A DNA stretch of 64,000 nucleotides. It comes from Deroplatys truncata. Its lineage: Eukaryota > Arthropoda > Insecta > Mantodea > Mantidae. Numbering within the stretch: the first letter of the stretch is position 1; every line of letters begins with the position of its first letter. The stretch is from contig CM060985.1 in assembly GCA_030765065.1 (NCBI GenBank), positions 1,860,001-1,924,000 on the forward strand, in the 5' to 3' direction. The position numbers and the translations under genes were made by a program. Positions 13,485-23,849 of this stretch are shown here, in pieces. The notes beneath the pieces were generated by a model, which was not told where the DNA came from, made no database searches, and was given only the letters and a program-made list of their open reading frames with translations.

Positions 13485-16400
13485 TGCTGACATTATAACA
13501 GCAGGGAATCTGTCACACTCCCCTACAAGAGTTTGTTGTCACATAGGAATCATAGATGAAGGTTCTGTGTGCTGGCATTATAACATAGGGAATGTGTCTC
13601 ACTTCTCTACAAGAGTTTGTTGTCACAGAAGAATCATAGATAAAGATTGTGTGTGCTGCCATTATAACAGTAGGGAATCTGTCTCACTTCTCTACAAGAG
13701 TTTGTTGTCACATAGAAATCATACATGAAGATCCTGTGTGCTGCCATTATAACAGCAAGGTATCTGTCTCACTTCTCTACAAGAGTTTGTTGTCACATAG
13801 GAATCATAGATGAAGATTCTGTGTGCTGCCATTATAACAGTAGGGGATCTGTCTCACTTCTCTACAAGAGTTTGTTGTCACATAGGAATCATACATGAAG
13901 ATTCTGTGTGCTGGCATTATAACAGCAGGGAATCTGTCTCACTTCTCTACAATAGTTTGTTGTCACATAGGAATCTTACATGAAGATTCTGTTTGCTGGC
14001 TTTATAAAAAGAGGGAATCTGTGTCACCTCTCTACAAGAGTTTGTTGTCACATAGGAATCACAGATGAAGATTCTGTGTGCTGACATAATAACATCAGGG
14101 AATCTGTCTGACGTCTCCACAAGAGTTTGTTGTCACATACGAATCATACATGAAGATTATGTGTGCCGCCATTATAACAGTAGGGAATCTGTCTCACTTC
14201 TCTACAAGACTTTATTGTCACATAGGAATCATAGATGAAGATTCTGTGTGCTGACATTATAACAGCAGGGAATCTGTCTCACTTCTCTACAAGAGTTTGT
14301 TGTCACATAGGAATCATACATGAAGATTCTGTGTGCTAACATTATAACAGCACGGAATCTGTCTCACTTCTCTACAAGAGCTTGATCTCACATGGGAATC
14401 ATACAAAAAATTCAGTGTGCTGGCATTATAACAACAGCGAATCTGTTTCACTTCTCTATAAGAGTTTGTTGTTACATAGGAATCATACATAAAGATTCTG
14501 TGTGCTGGCATTAAAACTGAGGGAATCCGTCCCACTACTCTACAAGGGTTTGTTGTTAAATAGAAATCATACATGAAGATTTTGTATGCTGATATTATAA
14601 CAACAGGGTATCTGTGTTACTTCTCTACAAGATTGTTGTCACATAGGAATCATACATGAAGACTCTGTGTGCTGGCATTACTACAGCAGGGAATCCGTCT
14701 CACTTCTCTACAAAAGTTTGTTGTCACATAGGAATCACATATGAACATTCTGGGTGCTGGCATTATAACAACAGGGAATATGTCTTACTTCTCTACAAGA
14801 ATTCGTTGTCACATAGGAATCATAGATGAGGATTCTGCGTGCTGCCATTAGAACAACACGGAATGTGTCCTACTTCGCTATAAGAGTTTGTTGTCATATA
14901 GGAATCATAGATGAAGATTCTGTGTGCTGGCATTATAACAACAGGGAATGTGTCTGACTTCTCTACAGGAGTTTGCTGTCACATAGGAATCATAGATGAA
15001 GAGTCTGTGTGCTGGCATTATAACAACAGGAAATATGTCCCACTTCTCTACTAGAGTTTGTTGTCGCATAGGAATAATACATGAAGATTCTCTGTGCTGA
15101 CATTATAACAGCAGAGAAATATGTCTCACTTCTCTACAAGAGTTTGTTGTCACATAGAAATCATACATGAAGATTCTGTGTGCCGCATTATAACAGCAGG
15201 GAATATGTCTCATTTCTCTACAAGAGTTTGTTATCACATAGGAATAATACATGCATATTCTGTGTGTTGGCATTATAACAGCAGGGAATAAATCTCACTT
15301 CTGTACAAGAGTTTGTTGTCACATAGGAATCATACATGAAGATTCTGTGTGCTGCCATTATAACAGAGGGAATATGTCTCACTTTTCTAGAAGGGTTTGT
15401 TGTCACATAGGAATAATACATGAAGATTCTCTGTGCTGACATTATAACAGCAGGGAATCTGTCTCACTTCTCTACAAGGGTTTGTTGTCACATAGGAATA
15501 ATACATGAAGATTCTCTATATTGACATTATAACAGCAGGGAATTTGTCTCACTTCTCTACAAGAGTTTGTTGTCACATAGGAATCATACATGAATATTCT
15601 GTTTGCTGGCTTTATAAAAAGAGGGAATCTGTCTCACCTCTCTACAAGAGTTTGTTTGCACATAGGAATCACAGATGAAGATTCTGTGTGCTGATATTAT
15701 AACATCAGGGAATCTGTTGACTTCTCTACAAGAGTTTGTTGTCACATAGGTATCATACATGAAGATTCTGCGTGCTGCCATTATAACAGAGGAAATATGT
15801 CTCACTTCTCTACAAGAGTTCGTTGTCACATAGGAATCATAGATAAAGATTCTGTGTGTTGGCATTATAAGAGCAGGGAATCAATCTCACTTCTCTACAA
15901 GAGTTTGCTAGCACATAGGAATCGTGCATGAAGATTATGTGTGCTGGCATTATAACAGACAGAATATGTCTCACTTCTCTACCAGAGTTTGATGTCACAT
16001 TGGAATAATACAAGAAGATTCTGTGTGTTGGCATTATAAGAGCAGGGAATCAATCTCACTTCTCTACAAGAGTTTGTTGTCACATAGGAATCATACATGA
16101 AGATTCTGGTTGCTGGCATTATAACAGAGGGAATATGTCTCATTTCTCTACAAGAGTTCGTTGTCACATAGGAAGAATGCATGAAGATTCTGTGTGTTGG
16201 CATTATAACAGCCGGGAATCAATCTCACTTCCCTACAAAGGTTTGTTCTCACATAGGAAGAATACATGAATGTACTGTGTGTTGGCATTATAACAGCAGG
16301 GAATCAATCGCACTTCTCTACAAGAGTTTGTTGTCACATACGAATCATACATGAAGATTCTGTGTGCTGCCATTATAACAGTAGGGAATCTGTCTCACTT

Positions 16401-17763
16401 CTCTACAAGAGTTTATTGTCACATACGAATCATAGATGAAGATTCTGTGTGCTGACATTATAACAGAAGGGAATCTGTCTCACTTCTCTACAAGAGTTTG
16501 TTGTCACATAGGAATCATACATGAACATTCTGTGTGCCGCCATTATAACAGCAGGGAATCTGTCTCACTTTTCTACAAGAGTTTATTGACACATAGGAAT
16601 CATACATGAAGATTCTGTGTGCCGCATTATAACAGCAGGGAATCTGTCTCACTTCTCTACAAGAGTTTGATTTGACAGAGGAATCATACACGAAGTTTCT
16701 GTGTGCTGTCATTATAACAACAGGGAATCTGTCTTCACTCTCTACAATAGTTAGTCACATATCAATCATACATGAAGATTCTGTGTGCTGGCATTATAAC
16801 AGCAGGAAGTATGTCCCACTTCTCTACAAGAGTTTGTTGTCACATAGGAATAATACATGAAGATTCTCTGTGCTGACATTATAACAGCAGAGAAATATGT
16901 CTCACATCTCTACAAGAGTTTGTTGTCACATAGAAATTATACATGAAGATTCTGTGTGCTGGCATTATAACAGTAGGAAATGTGTCTCACTTCTCTACAA
17001 GAGTTTGTTGTCACATAGGAATCACAGATGAAGATTCTGTGTTCTGACATAATAACATCAGGGAATCTGTCTGACTGCTCCACAAGAGTTTGTTGTCACA
17101 TACGAATCATACATGAAGATTCTGTGTGCCGCCATTATAACAGTCGGGAATCTGTCTCACTTCTCTACAAGAGTTTATTGCCACATAGGAATCATACATG
17201 AAGATTCTGTGTGCTGACATTATAACAGCAGTGAATCCGACTCACTTCTCTACAAGAGTTTGCTGTTACATAGGAATCATACATGAAGATTCTGTGTGCT
17301 GCCATTATAACAGAAGGGTATCTGTCTCGCTTCTCTACAAGAGTTTATTGTCACATAGGAATCATAGATGAAGATTCTGTGTGCTGCCATTATAACAGTA
17401 GGGAATCTGTCTCACTTCTCTACTAGAGTTTGTTGTCACATAGGAATTATACCTGAAGATTCTGTGTGCTGGCATTATAACAGCAGGGAATCTGTCTCAC
17501 TTGTCTACAAGAGTTTGTTGTCACATAGGAAGAATACATGAAGATTCTGTGTGTTGGCATTATAACAGCAGGGAATCAATCTCAATTCTCTACAAGAGTT
17601 TGTTGTCACATAGGAATCATACATGAAGATTCTATGTGTTGGCATTATAACATCAGGGAATCTGTCTGACTTCTCCACAAGAATTTGTTGTCACATACGA
17701 ATCATACATGAAGATTCTGTGTGCTGCCATTATAACAGTAGGGAATCTGTCTCACTTCTCTAC

Positions 17764-17774
17764 AAGAGTTTATT
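17764..17774. repeat. target-site duplication, 3' side of the LINE
   Basis: AAGAGTTTATT directly precedes the poly(T) run. An identical 11-mer sits at the other end of the element. Because the last two bases are T, one or two could belong to the tail, so the duplication is 9-11 bp. Confidence 0.92.
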
Positions 17775-17796
17775 TTTTTTTTTTTTTTTTTTTTTT
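17775..17796 (-). other. poly(A) tail of the LINE (poly(T) on plus strand)
   Basis: An uninterrupted T run of 24 bases from 17773, two of which are assigned to the target duplication. Read on the minus strand it is the 3' poly(A) tail that follows the terminal hairpin and primes reverse transcription in this class of element. Confidence 0.93.
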
Positions 17797-17802
17797 ACGG
17801 TT

Positions 17803-17839
17803 TAAGGGCGCTAAACTGCTACGGTCATCAGCGCCCTTA
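17803..17839 (-). other. 3'-terminal stem-loop of the LINE
   Basis: TAAGGGCGCT (17803-17812) and AGCGCCCTTA (17830-17839) form a perfect 10-bp stem with a 17-base loop. It lies a few bases upstream of the poly(A). In LINEs such terminal structures can be recognised by the element's own reverse transcriptase. The loop on the sense strand contains GATGACCGTAGCAGTTT, resembling a 3' tail I recall from insect LINEs and SINEs. Confidence 0.8.
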
Positions 17840-17931
17840 CAATGTATAAAAGATAATGTCAAAATATAAAACAGGTAAAAGAACCGCATAGTTAAAAACG
17901 GGACACAAACCCGCGATGTTCAAATAGCTAA

Positions 17932-18052
17932 AACCAACAACAGAACAATAACAAAATAACAATAACAACAATAATAACAATAACAATAACAATAATAACA
18001 ATAACAATAACAAGAACAACAATAATAACAAGAATAACAATAACAACAATAC
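17932..18052. repeat. AAC/AAT-type microsatellite in the LINE 3' UTR
   Basis: Interrupted units of AACAAT, AACAAC and AATAAC on the plus strand (TTG/TTA on the LINE sense strand), about 120 bp. It is imperfect, with occasional AAG units. Length is likely to vary between copies of the family. Confidence 0.9.
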
Positions 18053-18215
18053 AAAGGTCTGAAAAACCAACACACTAAAAGCAAGGGCTATAAAAGATTA
18101 AAACGTGTCAGGAACTGTAGAACGCGAGGGACATGAGCGTCATATGTCCACTGGGGATAAGAGTTCCCATAAAACAGACAGAATAAAAGTACTAAGCCAA
18201 CAGACGCCCAACGCA

Positions 18216-21200
18216 TTAAATGCGCAGATTAAAATCACTGTCATGAATAAAACGTAAAACACATTCTACAGCACGCGTGTCGTCTGCCAAAACGTTGGCT
18301 AGGCCAACAGGCAGACCCACACGAGCACGCAATGCAGCTAAAACCTGACACTCTGTTAAAATGTGACGTACCGATAAGGGCACGTCACACTGCCCACAGA
18401 GTGGTGCGGGGTCACCACTGAGCAAATACCTATGACTAAAAACACAATGTCCAATCCGTAGACGAGCTAAAATTACCTCTTCCCGACGACAAGAACGAGA
18501 AGAGGTACCCCAGATTAACGGGAGAGGCTTAACCTCCCGCAACTTGTTCCCCCGGAGGGCCGTCCACTCATCGCGCCAGCGCGAGAGGATGCGGCGACGT
18601 AAAATAGCACACGAATCTGACGAGGGAACAACAGAGGTAAAGAATCTGGGTAATAAAATCGCCGATTTCGCAGCGGCGTCGGCAGACTCATTCCCTGAGA
18701 TGCCCACATGACCTGGAATCCACATGAAGGACACGCTGATGCCAGAGACACCAAGCGAGTGGAGCAGGTCATGTATGCGCTGTACAAGTGGGTGGTAATG
18801 GTACAGCGCAGTAATAGTCTGAAGGGCACTCAGAGAGTCCGTACAAATAAAACAGTGCTGTAAGGCGTGCCGCTGAATGTATAAAATAGATTGATAAATG
18901 CTAAAAAGTTCGGCGGTAAAAATTGAACATTGTGCAGGTAAACGAAACTTAAAACTACAGTGACCAGAAACAAAGGCACATCCAACTCCAGCTTCAGTCT
19001 TAGATCCATCGGTAAAGATAAAATGGAAGTCCCCGAATTGAGCCCGTACTTCTAAAAAAGCCGATCTAAAGACTGAAGCAGGGGTCTCAGCCTTCGGCAT
19101 TGACGTTAGCCCAAGGTGACAGTGGGCCTCAGCGCGGGACCATGGAGGAAAACGCGTTTCTCCCCGTGGAAGGGCCGGCGCTGGCGTAACGTCCAAATGC
19201 CGAAGTAGCAGTCGAAGTCGAACCCCTGGAGGGAGCAATGCAGAGGAGCTAACTAAATATTGCCGGTCAAGCGAATCTTCGTAAAATACATCGAAAGACG
19301 GGTGGTTAGGCAAGCTTGAGAGTCGACAAGCATAGCTGCACAAGAGCATCTCACGCCTGAAGGACAGCGGAGGCTCTGCAGCTTCTGGGTACAGACTGGG
19401 TACAGGGCTAGTTGGAAAGGCCCCTGTAGCGACTCTTATGCCACGATGGTGAATGGCATTCAATCGACGTAACACAGATGGACGTGCCGACGAATAAACA
19501 ATACACCCGTAATCAAGCTTGGATCGGACCAAAGAGCGATAAAGGCGAAGAAGGACGGTCCGATCAGCTCCCCAGGATGTGCCACTTAAAACACGTAAAA
19601 TATTAAGAGAACGGTCACACTTTGCTTTTAAAAAGGAAACGTGCGAGGTCCAACACAACTTCCTGTCAAAAATCAACCCCAAAAATTTCGCCTCGTCTGC
19701 AAACGGAAGTATCCCAGGCCCAAGATGGAGTGAGGGTGGAGGGAAATACTTCCGGCGCCAAAAGTTGATGCAGACGGATTTCTCGGCGGAGAAATTAAAG
19801 CCGTTGGCGTTACTCCAGGCGTAGAGACGGTCGATACAGCTCTGGAGACGGCGTTCGAGTAGACAGGTCCGCCGTGAACTACAATAAATAGCGAAATCGT
19901 CAACAAAAAGGGACGATGAAATGCCAGGTGGAATACAATGAACAATGGGGTTGATAGCAATCGCAAAAAGTGTGACACTGAGTACAGAGCCCTGCGGTAC
20001 TCCGTTCTCTTGAATAAAACGACGAGATAAAACCGAGCCCACACGTACACGAAAGACGCGGTCCGTCATAAACTCCCGAAGAAATATGGGAAGACGACCG
20101 CGGATATTCCAATCGTGAAGTGTACGTAAAATGCCGCCCCTCCAACAAGTGTCATAAGCTTTCTCCAGGTCAAAAAATACAGCCACGGTTTGACACTTTC
20201 TCAGAAATCCATTCATAATATGCGTCGACAAGGACACCAGATGGTCGACGGTAGAGCGATAACGACGAAACCCGCACTGAGCGTTCGCTAGAAGTTTCTG
20301 AGACTCAAGCCACCATGTCAACCGCCCGTTGATCATGCGCTCCATCACCTTGCAAATGCAACTGGTGAGGGAGATAGGGCGGTAGCTGGAAGGTAGTTGG
20401 CGATCCTTCCCAGGCTTAAGAATAGGGACAATGGTGGCTTCGCGCCAAACGGAAGGAAAAATGCCGTCTTGCCAAATACGGTTATAGACCTGTAAGAGAA
20501 ATAGTTTACTGTCGGCCGAAAGGTTCTTTAACATCAGGACATGAATGCCGTCCGGCCCGGGAGCGGAGTGCCGAGAGCAATGAAGAGCGTGCTCCAGCTC
20601 CCTCATTGTGAATAGTTCGTTATAGCATTCATCATTAGCAGACCGAAAAGTATATGATGCGGAATCCTGCCGGTCTTTAATAGAGCGAAAGCCGGCGGAA
20701 TAATGGTCTGAATGGGATACCGCCTCAAAGGCAGCACCCAGAGTGTTAGCGATGGCAGCCGGATCCACTATGGTGGCATTAGAAACCTGAAGGCCAGAAA
20801 CAGTACAATGTGACACTTTACCTGAGAAGCGACGAAGTTTATCCCAAACAACGGATGAAGGCGTAAAGCGATTAAAAGACTCGACAAAACGAGCCCAAGA
20901 TGCCTTCTTGCTATCCTGAATAATGCGACGAGCCCTGGCGCGCGATTGTTTAAAAGTCACCAAATTATCAAGTGTAGGGTGGCGCCGAAACACCCTAAGT
21001 GCAGTCCTACGGGCACGAACGGCGTCCCGACAATCCTCGTTCCACCATGGAACAGGTGGCCGCCGAGGTTGGGAGGATGAACGGGGTATTGCACGTTCGG
21101 CGGCTGAGAAAATAATAGACGTAAGGTGCTGCACTAGTTGATTAATGTCGGAGAAGGGCTGGTCGTCAAAATGCACGATGCTGGAATACAAGCTCCAGTC

Positions 21201-21905
21201 GGCTTTTGCGAATATCCAGGTAGGTACTCTGGAATGCTGTACGTGGTGCGACAGAAGAGAAACGATGCAGGGGAAATGGTCGCTGGAGTAGGTGTCAGCG
21301 ACGACGTTCCACTGAAGACGACGTGCAAGCTGGATTGAGCATATGGCAAGGTCCAGGTGAGAGAATGTACCGGAAGAATCAGAAATAAAAGTAGGTGCAC
21401 CTGTATTGAGGATGGAAAGATTGAACTGATAAAAAATGTCGGAAAGAAGAGTTCCCCTTGCACAAGCCCTTGGCGAACCCCATAGTGGGTGATGGGCATT
21501 AAAATCTCCCAACAGAAGAAATGGTGTTGGGAGAGCGGACAGGAGAGATCGAATGTCCGCGGGAGCGAGGGGAGACGATGGAGGTGTATACACAGAACAA
21601 ACAGAAAAGAAAAAACCGGGTAACTGCAGTCGAATGGCAACAGCTTGCAAGTCGGACGTAAGTGTGATAGGATGAAAATGAACGTCGTTACGCACCAACA
21701 ACATGACACCTCCATGAGCAGGAGCACCCTCCTCCGGTTCAAGATCGTAGCGAACCGGAGTGTACCCTCGGAGATCGAAAGGGTCGTGAGGGCGAAGCTT
21801 GGTCTCCTGCAAACACACGACCATAGGTGAATGGGAACGCAATAAAAGTTGCAGTTCCGCCCTATGCGATCGTACACCACGTACATTCCAGCTCAGGATA
21901 GCCAT
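18216..21905 (-). CDS. LINE ORF2: endonuclease, reverse transcriptase and RNase H polyprotein
   Basis: 1229 aa with an ATG start and TAA stop, uninterrupted. Residues 1-215 form an AP-type endonuclease: N7 in SWNVRG, E34 in QETK, D134 and N136 in GDFNAHH, D185 in HLDLA, and D209-H210 in SSDHF. Residues about 485-750 form the reverse transcriptase: YRPISLTS near 508, D579 in FFDLEKAYD, NGVPQGSVLS near 634, and FVDD at 667-670 with the catalytic D669-D670. Residues about 960-1080 form RNase H: D966 (TDGS), E999, D1023 and D1076, with PGHVGISGNESAD between. A CX2CX7HX4C motif (C1170, C1173, H1181, C1186) closes the protein. The enzyme nicks target DNA and copies the element RNA into the break; RNase H removes the RNA. 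All key residues seen are present, so activity is plausible. ORF2 starts 20 bp after the ORF1 stop in another frame, suggesting reinitiation or readthrough. Confidence 0.96.
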   Translation of the reverse strand: MAILSWNVRGVRSHRAELQLLLRSHSPMVVCLQETKLRPHDPFDLRGYTPVRYDLEPEEGAPAHGGVMLLVRNDVHFHPITLTSDLQAVAIRLQLPGFFFSVCSVYTPPSSPLAPADIRSLLSALPTPFLLLGDFNAHHPLWGSPRACARGTLLSDIFYQFNLSILNTGAPTFISDSSGTFSHLDLAICSIQLARRLQWNVVADTYSSDHFPCIVSLLSHHVQHSRVPTWIFAKADWSLYSSIVHFDDQPFSDINQLVQHLTSIIFSAAERAIPRSSSQPRRPPVPWWNEDCRDAVRARRTALRVFRRHPTLDNLVTFKQSRARARRIIQDSKKASWARFVESFNRFTPSSVVWDKLRRFSGKVSHCTVSGLQVSNATIVDPAAIANTLGAAFEAVSHSDHYSAGFRSIKDRQDSASYTFRSANDECYNELFTMRELEHALHCSRHSAPGPDGIHVLMLKNLSADSKLFLLQVYNRIWQDGIFPSVWREATIVPILKPGKDRQLPSSYRPISLTSCICKVMERMINGRLTWWLESQKLLANAQCGFRRYRSTVDHLVSLSTHIMNGFLRKCQTVAVFFDLEKAYDTCWRGGILRTLHDWNIRGRLPIFLREFMTDRVFRVRVGSVLSRRFIQENGVPQGSVLSVTLFAIAINPIVHCIPPGISSSLFVDDFAIYCSSRRTCLLERRLQSCIDRLYAWSNANGFNFSAEKSVCINFWRRKYFPPPSLHLGPGILPFADEAKFLGLIFDRKLCWTSHVSFLKAKCDRSLNILRVLSGTSWGADRTVLLRLYRSLVRSKLDYGCIVYSSARPSVLRRLNAIHHRGIRVATGAFPTSPVPSLYPEAAEPPLSFRREMLLCSYACRLSSLPNHPSFDVFYEDSLDRQYLVSSSALLPPGVRLRLLLRHLDVTPAPALPRGETRFPPWSRAEAHCHLGLTSMPKAETPASVFRSAFLEVRAQFGDFHFIFTDGSKTEAGVGCAFVSGHCSFKFRLPAQCSIFTAELFSIYQSILYIQRHALQHCFICTDSLSALQTITALYHYHPLVQRIHDLLHSLGVSGISVSFMWIPGHVGISGNESADAAAKSAILLPRFFTSVVPSSDSCAILRRRILSRWRDEWTALRGNKLREVKPLPLIWGTSSRSCRREEVILARLRIGHCVFSHRYLLSGDPAPLCGQCDVPLSVRHILTECQVLAALRARVGLPVGLANVLADDTRAVECVLRFIHDSDFNLRI

Positions 21906-21925
21906 GAATAAAAGGGATAAACTGT
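21906..21925 (-). other. ORF1-ORF2 spacer of the LINE
   Basis: Twenty bases separate the ORF1 TAG (21926-21928) from the ORF2 ATG (21903-21905). The ORFs are in different frames and do not overlap. So short a gap suggests that ORF2 is translated from the same RNA after ORF1 ends; the mechanism is inferred. Confidence 0.85.
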
Positions 21926-23215
21926 CTACTTAGAAGGGCGGCTTAAAATTACCTTTTGTTTAACCTTTGGGCTCGGGCTTTTTGTATGGAGTTGGTCAGA
22001 CTCCATAGCTTCCTCGGAGGGAGGGCCCACGCGCTCAGTGCCAGAAACCGATTCAAGCGCCGTGAATCGGTTCTGGGTGGCGATGGGTGAGGGGTGCCGC
22101 TGAGCGCGGCTTGTCCCAGGACCTTCCTGGGACAGCGACCTCCGAGGAGGAGAAGGTGAACTTTTGCTACCGCGCGCACGCGGAGGGTCTTTCAAGAAAT
22201 CTTCCCTACGTAGTTTCTGCTTGGGCTTCTTTTCAGCGGCTTGCGACTTCATTGACTTTGGACCAGGTTTATAAGGCTTGGTAACAGTAGCTTTAATAGA
22301 CGGCCGGATGGTAGTGGCGGTTAATCCAGTCAAGGTCCAGGTCTGAGTTTCGGCATCTACTCGTGGTACTGGCGAGGCAACAACAGAACTAAATGTGCCA
22401 GATCGCAGGAGGGAAGGTTGGCGCGCATGGTAACGCCTCCGGGCTTCAGCGAAGGAGAGTTTTTCCTTTACCCGGATCTCCTGGATCGCCTTCTCGTCCA
22501 AGTACCGCGGACAGTCGGCAAACGAAGCAGAATGAGACCCTTTGCAATTAACGCAGACGGGGGCTGTTGAACAGGTACCTTCGTGTGAGGGCTGGCTACA
22601 TGTTGCACAGATGTTAACGGCACTCTTACATGAGACTTGCGTATGCCCAAAACGTTGGCATTTAAAACACCGCAGAGGTCTAGGAATATAAGGCCTCACA
22701 GAAATCCGTTCGTACCCTGCGGAAATGCTCGTGGGCAGATCGACGCCATCAAATGTAATAAACAGGGTACGAGTGGGTACCAATACGCCGTCGCGTTTGG
22801 CCTGCACTCGATGCACTGCAGTCACCTTTTGATCGGATAGATATTCTACGAGATCCTCGTCCGATATACCATCGAGGCTATGGGTGGTAACGACGCCCCG
22901 ACAGGAGTTCAATGTGCGGTGCTTCTCAACACGGATGGGGTAACCGTGGATAAGCGTAGCGCGCAACAAGGTCTTACTTTGCTGATCGGACTTAGTTTGT
23001 GCCAATAAGGAACCATTCCGTAGACGAGTGCATGATTGAACCGCACCAGCAATAGCATCTATGCCCTTCTGAATAATAAAAGGGTTCACCTTCTCAAAGT
23101 TTTGTCCTTCTTCTGTTCTCGAAATGACCAAGTAACAACCAGATGACGGCGGTGCTACTTCTGTTACAATGACTTTTCGGCGCTTGTTGTTAATAATGGA
23201 GAAAGGGTGCTCCAT
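21926..23215 (-). CDS. LINE ORF1: gag-like RNA-binding protein with three zinc knuckles
   Basis: I start it at the ATG at 23213-23215 (MEHPFSI), giving 429 aa. The frame extends nine codons further up only to a TTG, an unlikely eukaryotic start; the chosen ATG has G at -3 and G at +4. Residues about 80-175 look like the domain that precedes the knuckles in Jockey and I ORF1 proteins. Then come CX2CX4HX4C (C183, C186, H191, C196), CX2CX4HX3C (C203, C206, H211, C215) and CX2CX3HX6C (C221, C224, H228, C235). The C-terminal 150 residues are rich in Lys, Arg, Ser and Pro and look disordered. Such proteins bind the element RNA and form the retrotransposition particle. No internal stop is present. 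It lies directly upstream of ORF2. Confidence 0.93.
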   Translation of the reverse strand: MEHPFSIINNKRRKVIVTEVAPPSSGCYLVISRTEEGQNFEKVNPFIIQKGIDAIAGAVQSCTRLRNGSLLAQTKSDQQSKTLLRATLIHGYPIRVEKHRTLNSCRGVVTTHSLDGISDEDLVEYLSDQKVTAVHRVQAKRDGVLVPTRTLFITFDGVDLPTSISAGYERISVRPYIPRPLRCFKCQRFGHTQVSCKSAVNICATCSQPSHEGTCSTAPVCVNCKGSHSASFADCPRYLDEKAIQEIRVKEKLSFAEARRRYHARQPSLLRSGTFSSVVASPVPRVDAETQTWTLTGLTATTIRPSIKATVTKPYKPGPKSMKSQAAEKKPKQKLRREDFLKDPPRARGSKSSPSPPRRSLSQEGPGTSRAQRHPSPIATQNRFTALESVSGTERVGPPSEEAMESDQLHTKSPSPKVKQKVILSRPSK

Positions 23216-23849
23216 AGCGAAAAATATCCTCCACCATTGCAACCGTCTCCGACCTCGGGCTCTGACTTCTCGGGCGTTACCCCGGCTTGGGTGAGTGGCC
23301 TATCTATACCAGACTCACCCCAGGGTCACACCTCCCAGCACATAGACAGAGGGACCCAATCGCCGTCAGAAGTCAGCAGCTCATGCAATGGCCCCCCCGC
23401 GGGACTGCAGTTGAACAGCGGATACGAACACAAACCCTACATGACGACCCCGGGTGGTGGGGATGACGCCATTACCCACTCACCCAGCTGCGCACGCGGT
23501 GCGCGGGTATCCGTCAGGCTGTGTCCACGGAGGATTTAAATAAAAAGGTAAAAGAAACTAAAACTGTGTGGGCGTTTCGCACGCAAGGTAGGCCGGCGGG
23601 GAAGAAAAAGAGATATGCGAATGTCGTGGTGCGAAATGGCCGGAAAGTGATAAGGGAAGAAAGAAACGATGGTGAGGTGCGGTATGAATGGAATGCAAAG
23701 AACGCACGAGAGCCTACCTTGGGTCCACCGGTCACTTGAAGAACCCACCTCGACCGGATGGGGGTGAGGGGATGAATATGGCGATGATTGGCTCGGGAAC
23801 CCCCGGGTGCGCCAAAAACCCGTACTCACAGAAGGTGAGCCCCTGAGGG
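23216..23849 (-). other. 5' UTR and internal promoter region of the LINE
   Basis: About 634 bp upstream of ORF1, clearly richer in G+C than the satellite. The sense-strand 5' end is TCCCTCAGGGGCTCACC, directly next to the target duplication. LINEs of this group carry an internal promoter here, but I could not identify a specific element. Open frames on both strands at 23514-23739 begin at GTG codons and are not called as genes. No tandem 5' repeats are visible. Confidence 0.75.

Larger units (their letters stand above)
1..17774. repeat. 85-bp satellite array, left block
   Basis: Continuous head-to-tail monomers of about 85 bp (mostly 84-86). Recurring landmarks in order are GAATCTGTCTCACTTCTC, ACAAGAGTTTGTTGTCACA, GGAATCATACATGAAGATTC and GTGTGCTGGCATTATAACAG. 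All monomers lie in the same orientation. Neighbours differ by substitutions such as AATAATAC for AATCATAC, TGTGTTGG for TGTGCTGG and TTTATTG for TTTGTTG. The same ordered series of variants returns after about 6.7 kb, so the array has higher-order structure. No host gene is seen in it. The block ends inside a monomer, at the target site of the LINE insertion. Chromosomal role (centromeric, pericentromeric or interstitial) cannot be read from sequence. Confidence 0.97.
17797..18215 (-). other. 3' UTR of the LINE
   Basis: About 420 bp between the ORF2 stop (TAA at 18216-18218 on the minus strand) and the poly(A). It holds the terminal hairpin, an A/C-rich microsatellite at about 17932-18052 and unique sequence at 18053-18215. 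The open frame through the microsatellite is poly-leucine from the simple repeat and is not a gene. Confidence 0.85.
17775..23849 (-). mobile_element. full-length non-LTR retrotransposon (LINE), I/Jockey group
   Basis: A 6.07-kb element inserted in the satellite, transcribed on the minus strand. In its own 5'-3' order it has a GC-rich 5' UTR, ORF1 (gag-like, three zinc knuckles), a 20-bp spacer, ORF2 (AP endonuclease, reverse transcriptase, RNase H, terminal CCHC), a 3' UTR, a stem-loop and poly(A). There are no LTRs, and an exact 11-bp target duplication flanks it. Known families with this layout insert by target-primed reverse transcription at a T-rich nick, and the target here (TTTATT on the plus strand) fits. 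RNase H favours the I group over Drosophila-type Jockey, which lacks it, but clade placement needs a tree. Both ORFs are open and the flanks identical, so it is recent and may be active. It is the only non-satellite DNA in the window. Confidence 0.95.

Noticed and set aside
1-17774. CRISPR array (regular short repeats)
   Set aside because: The whole 85-bp unit is repeated, with no unique spacers, no leader and no cas genes, next to a eukaryotic LINE.
17837-18073. Minus-strand frame with a long poly-leucine stretch
   Set aside because: It is translation of the TTG/TTA microsatellite in the LINE 3' UTR, after the ORF2 stop.
21134-21886. 250-residue minus-strand frame inside ORF2
   Set aside because: It is a shadow of the endonuclease coding region in another frame. 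ORF2 has all the catalytic motifs.
23216-23242. Nine-codon upstream extension of ORF1
   Set aside because: The first codon at 23240-23242 is TTG. The ATG at 23213-23215 has a good context and gives the expected start.
23514-23739. Overlapping open frames on both strands in the LINE 5' UTR, one rich in Lys and Arg
   Set aside because: Both begin at GTG rather than ATG, they overlap each other in opposite directions, and no known domain is recognised.
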